From Conoideocrella luteorostrata (Eukaryota > Ascomycota > Sordariomycetes > Hypocreales > Clavicipitaceae), in the NCBI GenBank assembly GCA_032433595.1, contig JASWJB010000175.1, positions 1 to 64,000 on the forward strand: a DNA stretch of 64,000 nucleotides, in the 5' to 3' direction. The position numbers and the translations under genes were made by a program. The notes beneath the pieces were generated by a model. That model searched no databases. It saw only the letters and a program-made list of their open reading frames with translations, and was not told the DNA's origin. Positions within the stretch are counted from its first letter, which is position 1. Each line of letters starts with the position of its first letter. Shown piece after piece: positions 44,210 to 53,821 of the stretch.

Positions 44210-44602
44210 CCAATCCTAGCAAGTCGAAGTACCTAGGTATGTACAGAGTAAGCGCCCGCTTCCTCAACCTCATGTATCCCATTCAATCTGGAGCGTCACT
44301 AATCAGTTGAAATAGACTCATTCACACCGTTGATTAACTTGCATAGTGAGGAGGTACAGCCCTACTTACTTGATGCCCAACGCCTCCAGTCTCGTCACTC
44401 TTCCATACGCTCCTCCCACGACGGCTTTGCCATTCATAAGTCAGCGATACAGCATTCAGACCACCTTGGCTTTTTATCTTCCAAAGATATGCGAGGATAT
44501 AATGCTTGCTAAGGAAAAAAATACGCCAATAAGCAGTCTAACAGTTCCCGCCAACGGATGTGCTTTTTTCGCTATAAATGGACGATGTTATAATTGTGGA
44601 AC
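44210..44602. other. Divergent intergenic region
   Basis: Lies between the MT-A70 gene and the zinc-finger gene. An 88-codon frame at 44346-44612 might be a 5' exon or leader of the zinc-finger gene; no good splice pair was found. Confidence 0.4.
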
Positions 44603-45394
44603 ATGGACCTGAAGTTATGCTTGCGGAACAAAGGGAAGATACCAAGGGAAGAGGATGATGGACCTACTATTCAAGCTTCACGATCCGCCACCAGTTATAT
44701 TAACACCACGATATCTAAGGACAACACAGATGGAGAAGATGCCCGAAATGCAAGGCTCTTAGAGCAATTTGGGAAAAAGCTCCAACGAAAATCGGGCCCA
44801 GGGGTATCCCTCACTGCGGATATATCGAGTCTTCGGTCGCTATCGCCGGATGACGAAGAGTTTAAGACAGAGGGCTCAGTGGAATTGGACAGATATCAAC
44901 GGGGTTCGCTAAGCTATCCAGTTGAAAGACCAGATACTGGGTCACTAAAGCTAACAGCCAGAGTTATAGAACAACCAAGAGCATTGAGATCGCAGCCTGG
45001 CCGTGACTATCCTGTCTGCTGTCTATACCCGGGCTGCAATGCTAAACCATTTAAGCGCAGAGTAGACTTAGATAGGCACTACAAACAATATCACGCCTCT
45101 AAGTCCCAAAAAGTCTCATTTAACTGCGACTATCCTCGCTGCTCCCGTCGCCGCGACCCGTTTCACAGACTAGATCACTTCCACGACCACCTGCGGGAGT
45201 TTCACAAAGAGGATATCGAGAAGCGTGGAGGCCCTGTTAATCAAGAGTGGTTCGAAAACCGGCGCGTCTCCTCGACATGGTGGCGATGCTCCAAGTGTCT
45301 ACACAGGATCTACATTGAAAAGAGCGGCTACGAATGCCCCGACTGCAAAACGCCATGCCAGACGAAGCGTAAGGAAGCACGCCGGCGAAGCTGA
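44603..45394 (+). CDS. C2H2 zinc-finger protein
   Basis: Frame of 263 residues from the first clear ATG. The N-terminal ~130 residues are charged and probably disordered. Two adjacent C2H2-type fingers follow: CCLYPGCNAKPFKRRVDLDR followed by HYKQYH, and FNCDYPRCSRRRDPF followed by a DHLREFH tail. A four-cysteine ribbon-like segment (WRCSKC, then YECPDCKTPC) is near the end. This arrangement is common in uncharacterised fungal transcription-factor-like proteins. A further 5' exon is possible because sequence upstream of the ATG is open. The tail is basic (KRKEARRRS). DNA-binding activity is inferred from the fingers only; no target can be proposed. Confidence 0.72.
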   Translation: MDLKLCLRNKGKIPREEDDGPTIQASRSATSYINTTISKDNTDGEDARNARLLEQFGKKLQRKSGPGVSLTADISSLRSLSPDDEEFKTEGSVELDRYQRGSLSYPVERPDTGSLKLTARVIEQPRALRSQPGRDYPVCCLYPGCNAKPFKRRVDLDRHYKQYHASKSQKVSFNCDYPRCSRRRDPFHRLDHFHDHLREFHKEDIEKRGGPVNQEWFENRRVSSTWWRCSKCLHRIYIEKSGYECPDCKTPCQTKRKEARRRS

Positions 45395-45477
45395 AAATCC
45401 CGCTTCTACCTGGGTGCTTTCTCCGGTGAGGCTGTCGTTGATCGCCAGACCACTCCACTCGAGCTTCCCCAAAGTGA

Positions 45478-46257
45478 CGCCTAATATTCGAAAATAAAGA
45501 GCAGCGTAGACCGCGGCGAGCCGCTACCCCTACATGGGGGGTCGATCAACCGGCCACGGACAATGAAAATGCGACACCTGCTGGAACACCGGGACGACGT
45601 GGTGCGGCTGCGGCTGCGCGAGGTGAGCAAGGTGAGAAGGTGGACGGCAGGAGGGATCGAAGACGCGCCAAGGACAAGGACAAGGACCAAGACAAGGACC
45701 AAGACAAGGATGGGAGAGCGTCCAAGGCTAATCAATCCTTGTCCACCACGCCAGGAGGTAGGTGGTGGGAAAATCGACCAGAAGCAACAGAGCGATCGAG
45801 AATAAGAACACCTGTAGGATTTAGAGCTGCCAAGACTACAAGACAACAATCGACAAGGCCACTTCCACTTCGTCGACCAAGCCCGCATGCTTTCCTTGAG
45901 AATACCATTGAAATGTCACGCATAGAGCCACTTACAGAGTTGTCAGGACGTGATGGGTGTGCTGCAAATCAAGCAAACACGCAAGCATCGTCGGACGATG
46001 ATTTAAGTCGAGGTCCCCCAATGTTTTTCACCACACGCCGATCATTCCGCAGGGGTTCAAATCAAGAAATTGAAAGCGACCAAGAGTGTCAACGTGAGGC
46101 GTCAGAGAGGCAGAGGCAGAGGGAGAGGGTGGATGGAACGTCGGATGCTATCGGGCGAGCTGGGAAGGAAATGAAGGAAGCCCGACGAGCCATGGGAAGC
46201 CTTAAGTTGAGCCCTACGAAGATGAAGTCCCGGCGCCGAAGCAGGAATCGAGTGTGA
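45478..46257 (+). CDS. Orphan basic low-complexity exon, gene model incomplete
   Basis: An open frame of about 260 codons runs from 45478 to the stop at 46255-46257 with no ATG before about 45912. It must therefore be spliced from an upstream exon, or be a degraded gene. It encodes Arg/Ala-rich sequence, a short KDKDKDQDKDQDKDG repeat, and a Ser/Arg-rich basic tail ending KMKSRRRSRNRV. A possible acceptor is the CAG at 45502-45504, but no donor in the frame of the upstream zinc-finger gene fits cleanly. Codon bias looks like coding sequence. Function is unknown. Confidence 0.4.
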   Translation, partial: RLIFENKEQRRPRRAATPTWGVDQPATDNENATPAGTPGRRGAAAAARGEQGEKVDGRRDRRRAKDKDKDQDKDQDKDGRASKANQSLSTTPGGRWWENRPEATERSRIRTPVGFRAAKTTRQQSTRPLPLRRPSPHAFLENTIEMSRIEPLTELSGRDGCAANQANTQASSDDDLSRGPPMFFTTRRSFRRGSNQEIESDQECQREASERQRQRERVDGTSDAIGRAGKEMKEARRAMGSLKLSPTKMKSRRRSRNRV

Positions 46258-47186
46258 TTAAGCAATTAGCTATGTCAACAAAGTTAAAATCACATCTAAG
46301 ATAAACCGTAAATTTACATGCAGTTCATCAAGATACAGCAAACATATCGGAGGGAACAGATATAAGCATTTAAGATCTTTTGACTTCAATTCGTATCTCA
46401 AGACATCATCGGTCAGTTTAGCCAGAATAAGAATCGTCTCAACTATGCAAGCATCTGCATGGGGAGTTAATGTCGAAGTGGTCGTCTGCTGACACAAAGA
46501 TGCAGGCTCATACGATACTAACGTATAAACGGGAGGTCGAACGCCCCTACTTTCAGTCTGCCAAATGCACTACTAGTCCTCTCGTCATCGTTAGACTACG
46601 GTTGCGATAAGTAGAGTAGAAGAACTTCCCGGAAAGTTTGTTCCGAGTTTCTAGTTCGTGACAAAGCGGTCTGCTCACCACGTAGACAGTCAGTCGGTAG
46701 CTCGGTAATCCTCGGTTGAAGACGCTTGCCCCAGGTTGCCCCATTCCCCAGCGGACCCCTGGGGTTCCGCATGGTTTGTCTTCCAGGCCCCTCACGGTGT
46801 GACCCGACCACTGACAGCCTTTCGGATGACGTTCAGTCCACCAGAGCCGCCACTCCATATCCACGAACCTGAAGTCTTAGCCGGCACCGGGGGTCCCGTG
46901 GTGTGCCGGACATTTCACTTCTCTTTCGTGGTCGCCTCCACCATCTTAAGCCGAAACACACTTTCTCTGCGCACGCAACATTTCGAACTTCTTCCCTCGC
47001 TCTCCGTGTTCCTGCTCTTCCCTACCCGAGTGTGGCTGTTTCCCTTCCCATTTCAAGCCATCCAACGCATTCTCGGCAACGCGACCACTGCCTCAATACC
47101 TACTACACCCACCCACGACGTTATGCGGCATCGGTGATCTTCAACCTTCGACATCCCACGCAGCTCACGTGCCGTCGGCATCCGGA
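46258..47186. other. Intergenic region
   Basis: About 930 bp; the final ~300 bp are pyrimidine-rich and likely promoter and leader of the following carrier gene. No gene seen. Confidence 0.5.
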
Positions 47187-48463
47187 ATGCCCTCGTCTTC
47201 TTCCCTTGCGGACCATGCTTCCATGACCGAGATTGCTCGTGACAAAGTTCGACAGCATGTCGGGGCAGCAGCTGCTGCCGCTACCGCATCGACATCGCCC
47301 AAGCAAGGAAAAGATCCTGCGGTTTGCCCTACCGACGAGGAATCCATAGCGCCAAAGAGCAAGAACAGGTCCTGGGGCTATGTCTGGAGGTCTGGGGTCG
47401 CGGGTGGCGTCGCGGGCTGCGCCGTAAGTAAAGCCATGTTACAATGTACTTTGAACGAGTTATTCTCCGTTGCTAACGCAGTATCGTGCTGTAGGCCAAG
47501 ACCATGGTTGCACCGCTAGACCGTGTCAAGATTCTCTTTCAAGCCAGTAACCCTCAATTTGCCAAATATACCGGCTCTTCGTTCGGCGTCGCCACCGCCA
47601 TGAAAGACATCTACTACTCAGAGGGTGGACGCGGGCTCTTCCGTGGGCATTCTGCTACGCTTTTGCGCATTTTCCCTTATGCTGGCATCAAGTTCCTCGC
47701 CTATGAGCAGATTCGCACCAGGCTTATTCCCAATAAAGAGTACGAAACGTCCCTCCGGCGACTTCTGAGCGGTAGTCTAGCTGGAATCACTTCTGTTTTC
47801 TTCACATATCCACTGGAAGTGGTCCGAGTGCGCTTAGCATTCGAAACAAAACGGGAGGGCCGCTCCTCCTTGACCTCAATCTGCAGACAGATATACAATG
47901 AGAGCCCTGTTGAGAAGTCGGCCACCGCGAGACTCCCCAATGCGCCAGCTCCTGTTGCTACCGTTGCCGAAACTACCGCAGCGGCTGCCAATTCTATTGT
48001 TCCTCGAAAAGGCCTGGTTAACTTTTATCGGGGCTTTTATCCGACCCTACTGGGCATGCTTCCATACGCAGGCATGTCCTTCTTAACACATGATACCGTT
48101 TCCGATTTATTGCGCCACCCCACAATCGCCAAATACACCACTCTGCCCAAACGACGCAGCCAGACTTCTGACAAGCCGGCACCACTCAGGTCTTGGGCTG
48201 AACTCACGAGCGGCGGAATCGCGGGTCTTATTTCACAAACTTGCTCATACCCGCTGGAGGTTATCAGGCGGCGCATGCAAGTCAGCGGCGCTGTCGGTGA
48301 CGGCCACAGAATGCGTCTCGGTGAGACAGCTCGGCTCATCTTCCAGGAACGTGGATTCCGCGGGTTCTTTGTTGGGTTGACGATTGGCTACGTCAAGGTG
48401 ATCCCCATGGTGGCAGTAAGCTTTTACACGTATGAACGCATGAAGTTGTGTTTGGGTATATAA
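47187..48463 (+). CDS. LEU5: Mitochondrial carrier, Leu5 / coenzyme A transporter type
   Basis: Two exons, 47187-47423 and 47495-48463, encode 401 residues. The protein has three carrier repeats with signature motifs APLDRVKILFQ, YPLEVVRVRLAFE and YPLEVIRRRMQVS. The WRSGVAGGVAGCA opening and KYTGSSFGVATAMKDIYYSE match the group containing yeast Leu5 and human SLC25A42/SLC25A16, which supply coenzyme A or related nucleotides to the matrix. Matching motifs after each repeat (GLFRGHSATLLRIFPYAGIK, and GFYPTLLGMLPYAGMSF) support this. The N-terminal 60 residues are Ser/Ala-rich. A long insert in the second repeat (VATVAETTAAAANSIVPR) is low-complexity. The start is the first in-frame ATG. Confidence 0.9.
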
Positions 48464-49249
48464 GGTTATGACTTTCTTTTCTTATCTATGCTATACATTT
48501 AGGGTGTTGTTCTCTTTTGTCTCGTGTTATGGCGTAGGCGCAATAGCTGGGGCGGCGGAAAAGAGTGGGCAATGCATGGGAGGCAGCTCTGCTTCGACTT
48601 TGATGATAGAGTCGTGTGAATAGTTACGAAGTAAAGAGCAGTTATTACTTTAGATACATACATTACGGACATAGGAATAAAATTTTCCCGAGACAGCAAT
48701 CTGAGTAACTATACTAATCTCGCTGTTCAACGTTCCTCTGATGGTGGTGCTAAGTCATTGTATCCGCCATCCTTATCGAAGTGACGTTGGGCAAATGAGT
48801 CTCAGGGGGGTTTGACAGTTGCTCTCGTACTGAGCCAGATTTTTTTTCCCCTTCCAATTCTCACGAAACAAGAAAAGAGACCGTTACATGACAAGATCTT
48901 TCATCCGGTTCGTTTGGTCGCCAAATTCCAGCATAGCCGGCACTCAGTCCACGGAGTCAGAATGCACGCCGCTGATTTCCAACACAAAGGCCCTCATGCT
49001 GCCGCAGTTGATTCGGATGGTTCGTATCATCGCGCGACAACTTTCTTGACTACGGTTGTCTTCATCACAGCCATGGGTAGTGGTATGACTGATCTACCGA
49101 CAATCCGCATAATTGACGATATTGTTTGTAGACGCCATCTGACGAGCTCATCGGAAAAATTTGACGAGGCTAATTGTAAAGGAGATGACGTTCAAGCCGA
49201 ATTGTCGTTTTTGGCTCGCTGGGTTCGGTCACAGCTCCTCCATTGCTGT
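48464..49249. other. Intergenic region before the NLR relic
   Basis: About 790 bp with a weak open frame (48812-49363) that has no recognisable content until the short Rab-like stretch at its end. Confidence 0.4.
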
Positions 49250-49303
49250 GAGGTTGCCGACAGCCTAGGCATTCCATTCCTTGAGACCTCCGCAAAGAAT
49301 GCT
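49250..49303 (+). pseudogene. 18-codon fragment of a Rab/Ypt1-type GTPase
   Basis: The frame here reads EVADSLGIPFLETSAKNA, which is the conserved G5 segment (ETSAK) of Rab1/Ypt1 GTPases with its flanks. Sequence before and after does not resemble a Rab, so this is a captured or left-over gene fragment rather than a gene. Its third positions have drifted from typical ribosomal-era usage, but the peptide is essentially intact. Confidence 0.6.
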
Positions 49304-49363
49304 AGGCATATCGGTTCCGGAAAACTCATCTCCATATCCGGAGTCGTGTCTATCGTTTGGTAG

Positions 49364-50643
49364 GTGGAGGGTCTGATGGCAGCGAGCTTCCACGACGTCG
49401 AACAGCTGATCAACAATGCAGGTGGCCTGTTCATTTGGGCTGCGACTGCATGTCAATTAATTTATAAAGATAAGAAGAGGCAGGTCGTCAAAGACCGATT
49501 GTCCAGCATTCTTCAGAGTAGCGCTACTGTCATTGGCCCTGAGAAGCACCTCAACGAACTTTACAACACAGTCTTGAGACACTCTATTCCTTCTGGGTAC
49601 TCAGACCAGGAACAGGACAAGTTTTGTGCGGAGCTGAGAAATGTGCGTGGAAGGATTGTTGTTGTACTCTCTCCAATTTCTACACACTCCTTGAGTATGC
49701 TTGGTAGTTTCTCCGAAGAGAACATTATCGAGACTTTAGAAGATCTTCATGCTATCTTAGATATTCCAGAAGATCGGTCCCAAGCCCTGCGCTTACACCA
49801 CCCATCGTGTCGCGACTATTTTCTTAACCAAGAAAAATTTGTTGATTCGCGCTTCTGGGTGAGAGAGGAGGCAGCGCACTACAGGCTGGTTGATGATTGT
49901 ATCCGCATTATGTCCAACTCTCTGAATCGAGATATTTGCGGGCTTAAGGTTCCCGACACATTTGTCGCTGACATGGACAGAAGCCAAATAAATCAGAAGC
50001 TTCCCGCAGACGTTAAGTACGCATGTCTTTATTGGACCCAGTATCTCCAGAAAAGCGGCGCTCGGTCTTCCGATAACGACGGGGTTCATTGTGCATCTTC
50101 TTCATTGGCTTGAGGCCCTGAGCTGGATAGAAAAAATATCAGAAGCAGTCCTAGCGATTCTCTCTTTAGAGACAATTATTTCAGTAAGTGCTCTCCGTAA
50201 GATACCACGACGTTCAACTGAGTTATATGAAGGCCGACAATGCCCCTAATTTACAAGCGCTTGTTGAGGACGCAAAACAATTCACCGTATATAACCGATC
50301 TGTGATTGAACAGTCGCCGCTACAACTGTACTGTTCAGCTCTTGTCTTTGCCCCTGAGAACAGTATCGTTAGACAACAATTTGTTCCACCGTGGTTTCAA
50401 AGGGAACGGAAAGTACAAGCACGTTGGAGTAAATTATTATGGCAAACACTGGAGGGCCGCTCGAACTTCGTGAAATCTGTGGCGTTCTCACCAGACGGCA
50501 AAAAATTATATTACGTGTGGGTCGGGTGGGAGACCAAAGGATCACCACAGTTCCTTCATATCGAAGGTATTGAGGGCGCAATTCAGCCACAAAGAGTAAT
50601 GCTCAGAAGGAATCCAGATCAATCTCCTCTTGTCGCCTCCTGA
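49364..50643 (+). pseudogene. Truncated and frameshifted NLR (NACHT-WD40, HET-E/HNWD-like) relic
   Basis: Open frame 49364-50113 matches the region after the nucleotide-binding core of fungal NLRs (GGLFIWAATACQLI, then VVVLSPISTHSLSMLG, LHHPSCRDYFLNQE and KYACLYWTQYLQKSG). At about 50080-50090 the frame shifts: the conserved continuation HWLEALSWIEKISEAVLAIL is read one base on. A GTAAGT intron of about 50 nt ending TGAAG then leads to ADNAPNLQALVEDAKQF and the start of one WD40 repeat (FVKSVAFSPDGK), after which homology ends. The P-loop half is missing upstream and the WD40 propeller downstream, so both ends are truncated. Intact relatives function in heterokaryon incompatibility and immunity-like responses. 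Confidence 0.75.
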
Positions 50644-52593
50644 CATCCACCTTGACAGACACATCCGTTCCCAAGGTGAGTCCAAATCTCCGAGTTACTG
50701 GCTTTCTATCATGCAGCTTGAAATCGTACTTTAGCAAGATATGCACCAGCAGTATTTTAATCTCATTCGCTGCAAAGAAACGACCCGGGCAGGCATGCTT
50801 GCCGTGCCCAAAGGCAAGGTGATCTGGGCCGGTCGTCACAAACTGAGCGGCGTTTTCTTGGCCCTCCAGCTTGCGCTTGTTGAACGATCGGGCGCCGTCC
50901 CATTTATTCGGATTTTCGTATACCGTCGCATCCCACATGCGATCTGATGAAACCGCACTGAGACTGCCCTTGGGAATGAAGGTCCCGTCGGGCAGTTTGA
51001 CGTCCTCAGTGACTAACCGACGCATTGCCACTGATTGGATTTGTCAGTATTTGTTTCAGGGCACGAGCAGCGAATCACGACCGGTTTTTCTCCATCTTAG
51101 AGTCCAGAAAACATTATGTGCGAAGACACTTACAAAGAGACACGGGCTTCATTCTCTGGCTTTCCTTGATGCAGCTGTCCATGAGCTTCATGTTGTACAG
51201 AGTCGTCTTCTTCCATCCACCCTCCGACAAGCTCTGTATGCTCTCCTGCCGCAGAGGCTCAATGAATTCAGGATTTTGCGCAAGATCTCCAATCACTTGG
51301 CAGAGGAGGTCGGTTGTGGTGTGGATCGCCGCCGCGGAGAGAATAAGCTGCGCAAAAACAGGGTCGTACTCGTCGCCATTTGCCGCGGCCGCCTCAAACC
51401 ATTCGATGGCGTCGTTGTATGGAATATAGTTCCCAGACGCTCGTTCACGCTTTCGTCTCTCCAGCACAGGCTCCATACACTGGCGGGCCTCTTTCAGGAG
51501 AGATGCGGCGTGGCGACAGCCGGGATGGAAGTACGACGCGATGCGTCGTAAAGGAGCCGGCCAGAGTCTCATCTGCTCGGCGGACGAGAAGCTGGCTACA
51601 GTGTACTCGCGGGTCACCCTGAGCCACTGTTCGTTACGGCACAGCTCGCTGCCGAGAAACACTCTCGAGGAGACGCGGGCGACCAGGTGCAATACCATGT
51701 CTCTGGTGGTCAGGGTGTGCCATTCTATACCGATGGTCAGTCATGACTCATATTATGAATATCAACTGCAGGGGGAGGAAGGGGGAGGGCAATGCCCATG
51801 AATCCGCACCTTCGGCATCGGTCAAAACTGTCGCTACGGCGTGTGCAGACTCCTCATGAAGCGGCTTCGTTACTTTGTCTGGTCCAAAGGAACTACGAGT
51901 TAGTACTTGAATTGGAGGAAATTTCTTCCACCTGTCAGGGCAGGCTGGTAATCCTTACTCAAGGACTTAGTCAAGTCTCGCTGTACAACGGCCTTCAAGG
52001 TGTGCGAACCCCCTCGAAAGGCATCCAATCCATAGATTTGCGAAGGAATCAGCTAGCAGTTCATGGTTAGTTTTTTGGTTGACAGTCAGCATATACGCAT
52101 GGGTCACGCGCTCGCGTACCTGTCTAACGAACCCAGTAAAGTCAAACCGCTCGTCGTTGCGAATGTCGTTGGCGAACTCAGGAGGCAGGACAACGACTTC
52201 TGCAAATTCGGCCATGAACCTGAAGCATTTGTTGGGGAATTCTTCGTAAGCCTTGCTGAGTAGGCTACGTGCGCTGGTGAGAGCATGTAGCTTCCGCCTC
52301 GTGGCGGTAACTTCGAAGAAGTTCGGCGGGTTGACGAGGGGCACATTTGAGATGGGCTTCGTCAAGACACGAATCGCCAAGAGCGTCGTCGCAACAAGGA
52401 CAAGTATGGAAGAGGCATAGTACTTGACCATGTGGTGGTCTGAAATATTAGGATACACCCGCGAGGTGATGTTGGAAGCTGAGTGCATGTCCATGGCGGC
52501 AGTGGTTCCCTCAAGCCGAGAGGAGGAAGGGGGGAGGAGGTGTAAAGCTTCTTGGAGTTGAAGGCCGTGGGCTGAGAAACTGGGATGGCTCAT
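50603..52593 (-). CDS. Cytochrome P450 monooxygenase
   Basis: Five exons on the minus strand, 52593-52120, 52052-51959, 51878-51810, 51724-51134 and 51030-50603, encode 551 residues. An in-frame ATG at 52494 would give 518 residues and start just before the membrane anchor (VKYYASSILVLVATTLLAIR), which is the more usual P450 length. The I-helix region has LSAAAIHTTTDLLCQV, the ExxR motif is in KESQRMKP, and the heme loop is FGHGKHACPGRFFA with the Cys ligand. The pattern resembles the fungal CYP503/CYP68 group that contains ent-kaurene oxidase-type enzymes; the substrate is unproven. Its 3' end meets the NLR relic and its 5' end faces the Zn2Cys6 regulator at 53822. Confidence 0.9.
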
Positions 52594-53821
52594 GGCCTAT
52601 ATATACACCTATATATATATATATGTATGTATGTATGAACCTCTAGTAACTAATACACGTCCAAAGGCAAGACATGGCAAGGCATCGCTCGTAAACATGC
52701 CAGCAACTGATGCGGGGGTCACATCGGGTCAATGGCTTTGTCACAGACTTCGGCGTCGGCAAGACCTCGCGCCGTGGATCGTCCGTTGCTCAGGGCTGTC
52801 TCAACCCTTTTACAAGTTGCCCAAATGAGCGACGGGTATTTAATGACGAAACACGTCAATTAGTGTATCATTACGGCTGATCCTGGTAACGTGATGTGAC
52901 AACGGGCACGTGTAAACGGACGTCATGCCATGGCACTTCTCGGGTTTTATTTCTGGCTATCAGGCAGCCTGTCAATGAGGCAGTGTATGATGAGATTCAA
53001 AGATCTTCAGCAGAGGTCTGGCCAGGCAGTTCAGATACGGTCGGGTGTACGGTTCCAACAACATTGGCATCGCGGTATACACAGCCGCCGGTATAACCAG
53101 CATCCTGGTGGGCAGTGTATCATCAGTTCCCGGCTCTAATGTGTCATTCTGAGGGGCACAGACTAGCCTGGATGCTTTCAAGGGGGTGAATAACTAACTA
53201 GTGAGTTGTCTACGGAGTACCAGACTTACGACGATAGTTAGTAATAAACTTGGTTAGACGCAGTTTCCCATGGCTCAGCTCGGGCGAGACGGAGCCACCA
53301 CCTCATCTACGGAGTACGTGAAACTAGAACCGTTCTTGCAAGTGCCGAGCCTAGTGAAATTCCACGGCCATGTCGTGTCCACGATCCGTGCTGCCGTCAA
53401 AGCAAGTCGTACCAGAACCTGATATCCCTGCCTCGTTCCGCAGCCATCCTCCTTGGCTCCCACGCCAATGTTCCCACACTCCGCTCCGCATACCCCAGAA
53501 CTATCTTCATATGTATGCCCAGCGCATGCACTCGGGTCCGAGGACAGACCCGCTGGTGGGGATGTGCTTAAGAGCCGGCTGCCGCGTCCATGCATCCATC
53601 AACTGAGATCGGACTTCGGACCACACAGCGCACATTTGCCGTCTCAGAGTGCGCGGATGTTCCGCCATTAAAGTCCGCCCAAATGTCCATCACTGCCCGC
53701 TCCCAACTCCGTCAGCATTTCAACAGTCACTCCCGTTGCATTTACTCTATCTACTTCGTACATTCAGCCGAAATTAGCCGCATGCTTGGGTACGGTATAT
53801 CTATTATTTTCTGTGGCAGCC
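52594..53821. other. Divergent intergenic region between P450 and Zn2Cys6 regulator
   Basis: About 1.2 kb. Starts with an AT/TATG microsatellite (52596-52637). Exact TACGGAGTA copies lie at 53211 and 53308. This is the likely shared control region of the divergent pair. No gene seen. Confidence 0.5.
52596..52637 (+). repeat. TA / TATG microsatellite
   Basis: Short TA-rich run followed by several TATG/GTAT repeats directly at the 5' end of the P450 gene. Confidence 0.85.

Noticed and set aside
45481..45888. 135-codon minus-strand frame with LVLVLVLV repeats
   Set aside because: Antisense reading of the Lys-Asp repeat in the plus-strand exon.
44603..46257. Single gene joining the C2H2 protein with the downstream basic frame
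   Set aside because: No donor in the zinc-finger frame combined with an acceptor near 45504 keeps a consistent phase; kept as separate entries.
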